From: Victivallales bacterium
GTDB taxonomy: Bacteria > Verrucomicrobiota > Lentisphaeria > Oligosphaerales > Oligosphaeraceae
NCBI GenBank assembly: GCA_017538465.1
Contig: JAFYIW010000317.1
Location: 1 to 6,559, forward strand
Length of the DNA stretch: 6,559 nt
Direction of reading: 5' to 3'
Shown here: positions 5,707 through 6,559 of the stretch, in pieces
How positions within the stretch are numbered: position 1 is the stretch's first letter
Layout: each line of letters opens with the position of its first letter
Notes under the pieces: model-generated
What the model was told of the DNA's origin: nothing
Databases searched by the model: none
What the model saw: only the letters and a program-made list of their open reading frames with translations
Program-made: the position numbers and the translations under genes

Positions 5707-6559
5707 ATGACTCTTCCTGCATACCTGACTGAAGCCTCCATCCGTGAACTGTGCCGACGCGCCATCGAGGAGGACGTGGGCACTGGCGACGCCACCACGC
5801 TGGCCATCGTGCCAGACGGCCTGACCACCGAGGCGCACTTCGTCACGCGCCAGGAGTGCGTGGTCTGCGGACTGCCAATCATTGGGATTCTTTTTCAGGA
5901 ACTGAACCCCGCCGTCAAATTGTCCGCGCTGATTGCGGAAGGCACGCTGGTGCAGCCTGGCACTCGCCTGGCGACAGTGACCGGTGATGCGCGAACCATC
6001 CTGACTGGCGAGCGCACGGCGCTGAACCTCCTGCAACGCCTTTCGGGCATCGCCACCGTCACCCACCGCTACGTCGAGGCCCTCGGCCCCGATTGTCCCA
6101 CCAAGCTCCTCGACACGCGCAAGACCACGCCAGGTCTGCGCCTCGTCGAGAAATACGCCGTGCTGACGGGCGGTGCGCAGAACCACCGCATCGGACTCTA
6201 CGACCGCATCATGATCAAGGACAACCATCGCGAGATGGCCAAGGTCGTGGGCGGACCGCACTCCATTGGCAAGGCCGTCGCGGCCTGCCGCGCAAAGTAC
6301 CCGCAACTGGAAATCGAGGTCGAGGCGGACTCTCTCGAAGACGTCCGCGAGGCGGCCGATGCCGGCGTGGAGTATATCCTGCTGGACAACATGTCCAACG
6401 AGATGATGGTCCAGGCCATCCAAATCATCGGCGGACGCGCCAAGACCGAGGCCTCCGGCAACATCACCCTGGAACGACTGCCATCCATGCGAAATCTCGG
6501 GTTGGACTACATCTCCTCCGGCGCCCTCACCCACTCCGCCAAAGCCATCGACATCGGCC
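5707..6559 (+). CDS. nadC: Nicotinate-nucleotide pyrophosphorylase (carboxylating) / quinolinate phosphoribosyltransferase, 3'-truncated by window edge
   Basis: The frame from ATG at 5707 is open to the end of the window, giving 284 residues; the family is about 280-290 long, so only a few C-terminal codons are missing. The enzyme converts quinolinate and PRPP to nicotinate mononucleotide, CO2 and pyrophosphate in de novo NAD synthesis, in the cytoplasm. Family landmarks seen: EEDVGTGDAT (21-30), GERTALNLLQRLSGIAT (101-117, with R103), LLDTRKTTPGLR (134-145, with R138 and K139), GGAQNHRIGLYD (155-166, with H160 and R161), IMIKDNH (168-174, K171), EIEVE (202-206, including the acidic ligand E204), LLDNM (225-229, D227), EASGNI (248-253) and ISSGALTHS (269-277). 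These are the quinolinate/PRPP-binding residues of type II PRTases. It starts 2 nt after the uvrA TGA with no Shine-Dalgarno, suggesting translational coupling and one transcript. The start fits the normal N-terminal length of the family. Confidence 0.97.
   Translation, partial: MTLPAYLTEASIRELCRRAIEEDVGTGDATTLAIVPDGLTTEAHFVTRQECVVCGLPIIGILFQELNPAVKLSALIAEGTLVQPGTRLATVTGDARTILTGERTALNLLQRLSGIATVTHRYVEALGPDCPTKLLDTRKTTPGLRLVEKYAVLTGGAQNHRIGLYDRIMIKDNHREMAKVVGGPHSIGKAVAACRAKYPQLEIEVEADSLEDVREAADAGVEYILLDNMSNEMMVQAIQIIGGRAKTEASGNITLERLPSMRNLGLDYISSGALTHSAKAIDIG

Noticed and set aside
3368..5722. Long - strand open frames (339 and 440 codons) opposite uvrA
   Set aside because: They lie wholly antisense to a clear, complete UvrA, have low-complexity Ala/Val/Gly/Glu/Leu-rich composition expected from the complement of GC-rich codons, and show no recognisable domain or ribosome binding site.
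5578..6534. - strand open frame of 318 codons opposite nadC
   Set aside because: It is antisense to a clear NadC with all catalytic motifs; the composition is that of a codon-bias shadow.

Overview
The window looks like chromosomal DNA from the Planctomycetes-Verrucomicrobia-Chlamydiae group, most likely Lentisphaerota (Victivallis-like) or a close Verrucomicrobiota relative. The main clue is two tandem type II/IV pseudopilin-like proteins. One has the N-terminal prepilin motif with a non-Gly -1 residue and the MLLPALAKAREKAR run typical of Lentisphaerota; both have the C-terminal H-X9-DG motif that is heavily expanded in these phyla. DNA is GC-rich in the genes, with AT-richer intergenic regions. 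The taxonomic call is inference from protein style only.

Layout. (1) 1-566 (+): 3' part of a pseudopilin-like H-X9-DG protein, followed by a strong intrinsic terminator (598-626). (2) 567-862: intergenic region holding the terminator, an unexplained inverted-repeat element (666-741) and a near-consensus sigma70 promoter (775-803). (3) 863-1639 (+): complete pseudopilin-like protein with its own intrinsic terminator (1701-1735). (4) 1746-2639 (-): convergent gene for an unrecognised secreted protein with a signal peptide and two degenerate copies of a W-x-L...G-x-x-x-W-x-Y module. (5) 2640-2869: divergent intergenic region with several GTTCC/GGAAC half-sites and three CTAG tetramers spaced exactly 9 bp apart. 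(6) 2870-5704 (+): complete uvrA, the damage-recognition ATPase of nucleotide excision repair. (7) 5707-6559 (+): nadC, quinolinate phosphoribosyltransferase, starting 2 nt after the uvrA stop and cut by the window end only a few codons before its expected C terminus.

How the genes relate. uvrA and nadC are almost certainly co-transcribed, though one is DNA repair and the other NAD biosynthesis. The two pseudopilin-like genes are separate single-gene transcription units, each closed by a hairpin and T-tract, and the secreted-protein gene is a single-gene unit facing the opposite way. None of the three + strand starts in the window (863, 2870, 5707) has a recognisable Shine-Dalgarno, while the - strand gene has a clean AGGAG.

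I did not find a convincing new multi-gene system. The observations most worth checking are the intergenic structured element at 666-741, the repeat/half-site cluster upstream of uvrA, and the repeat-built secreted protein.
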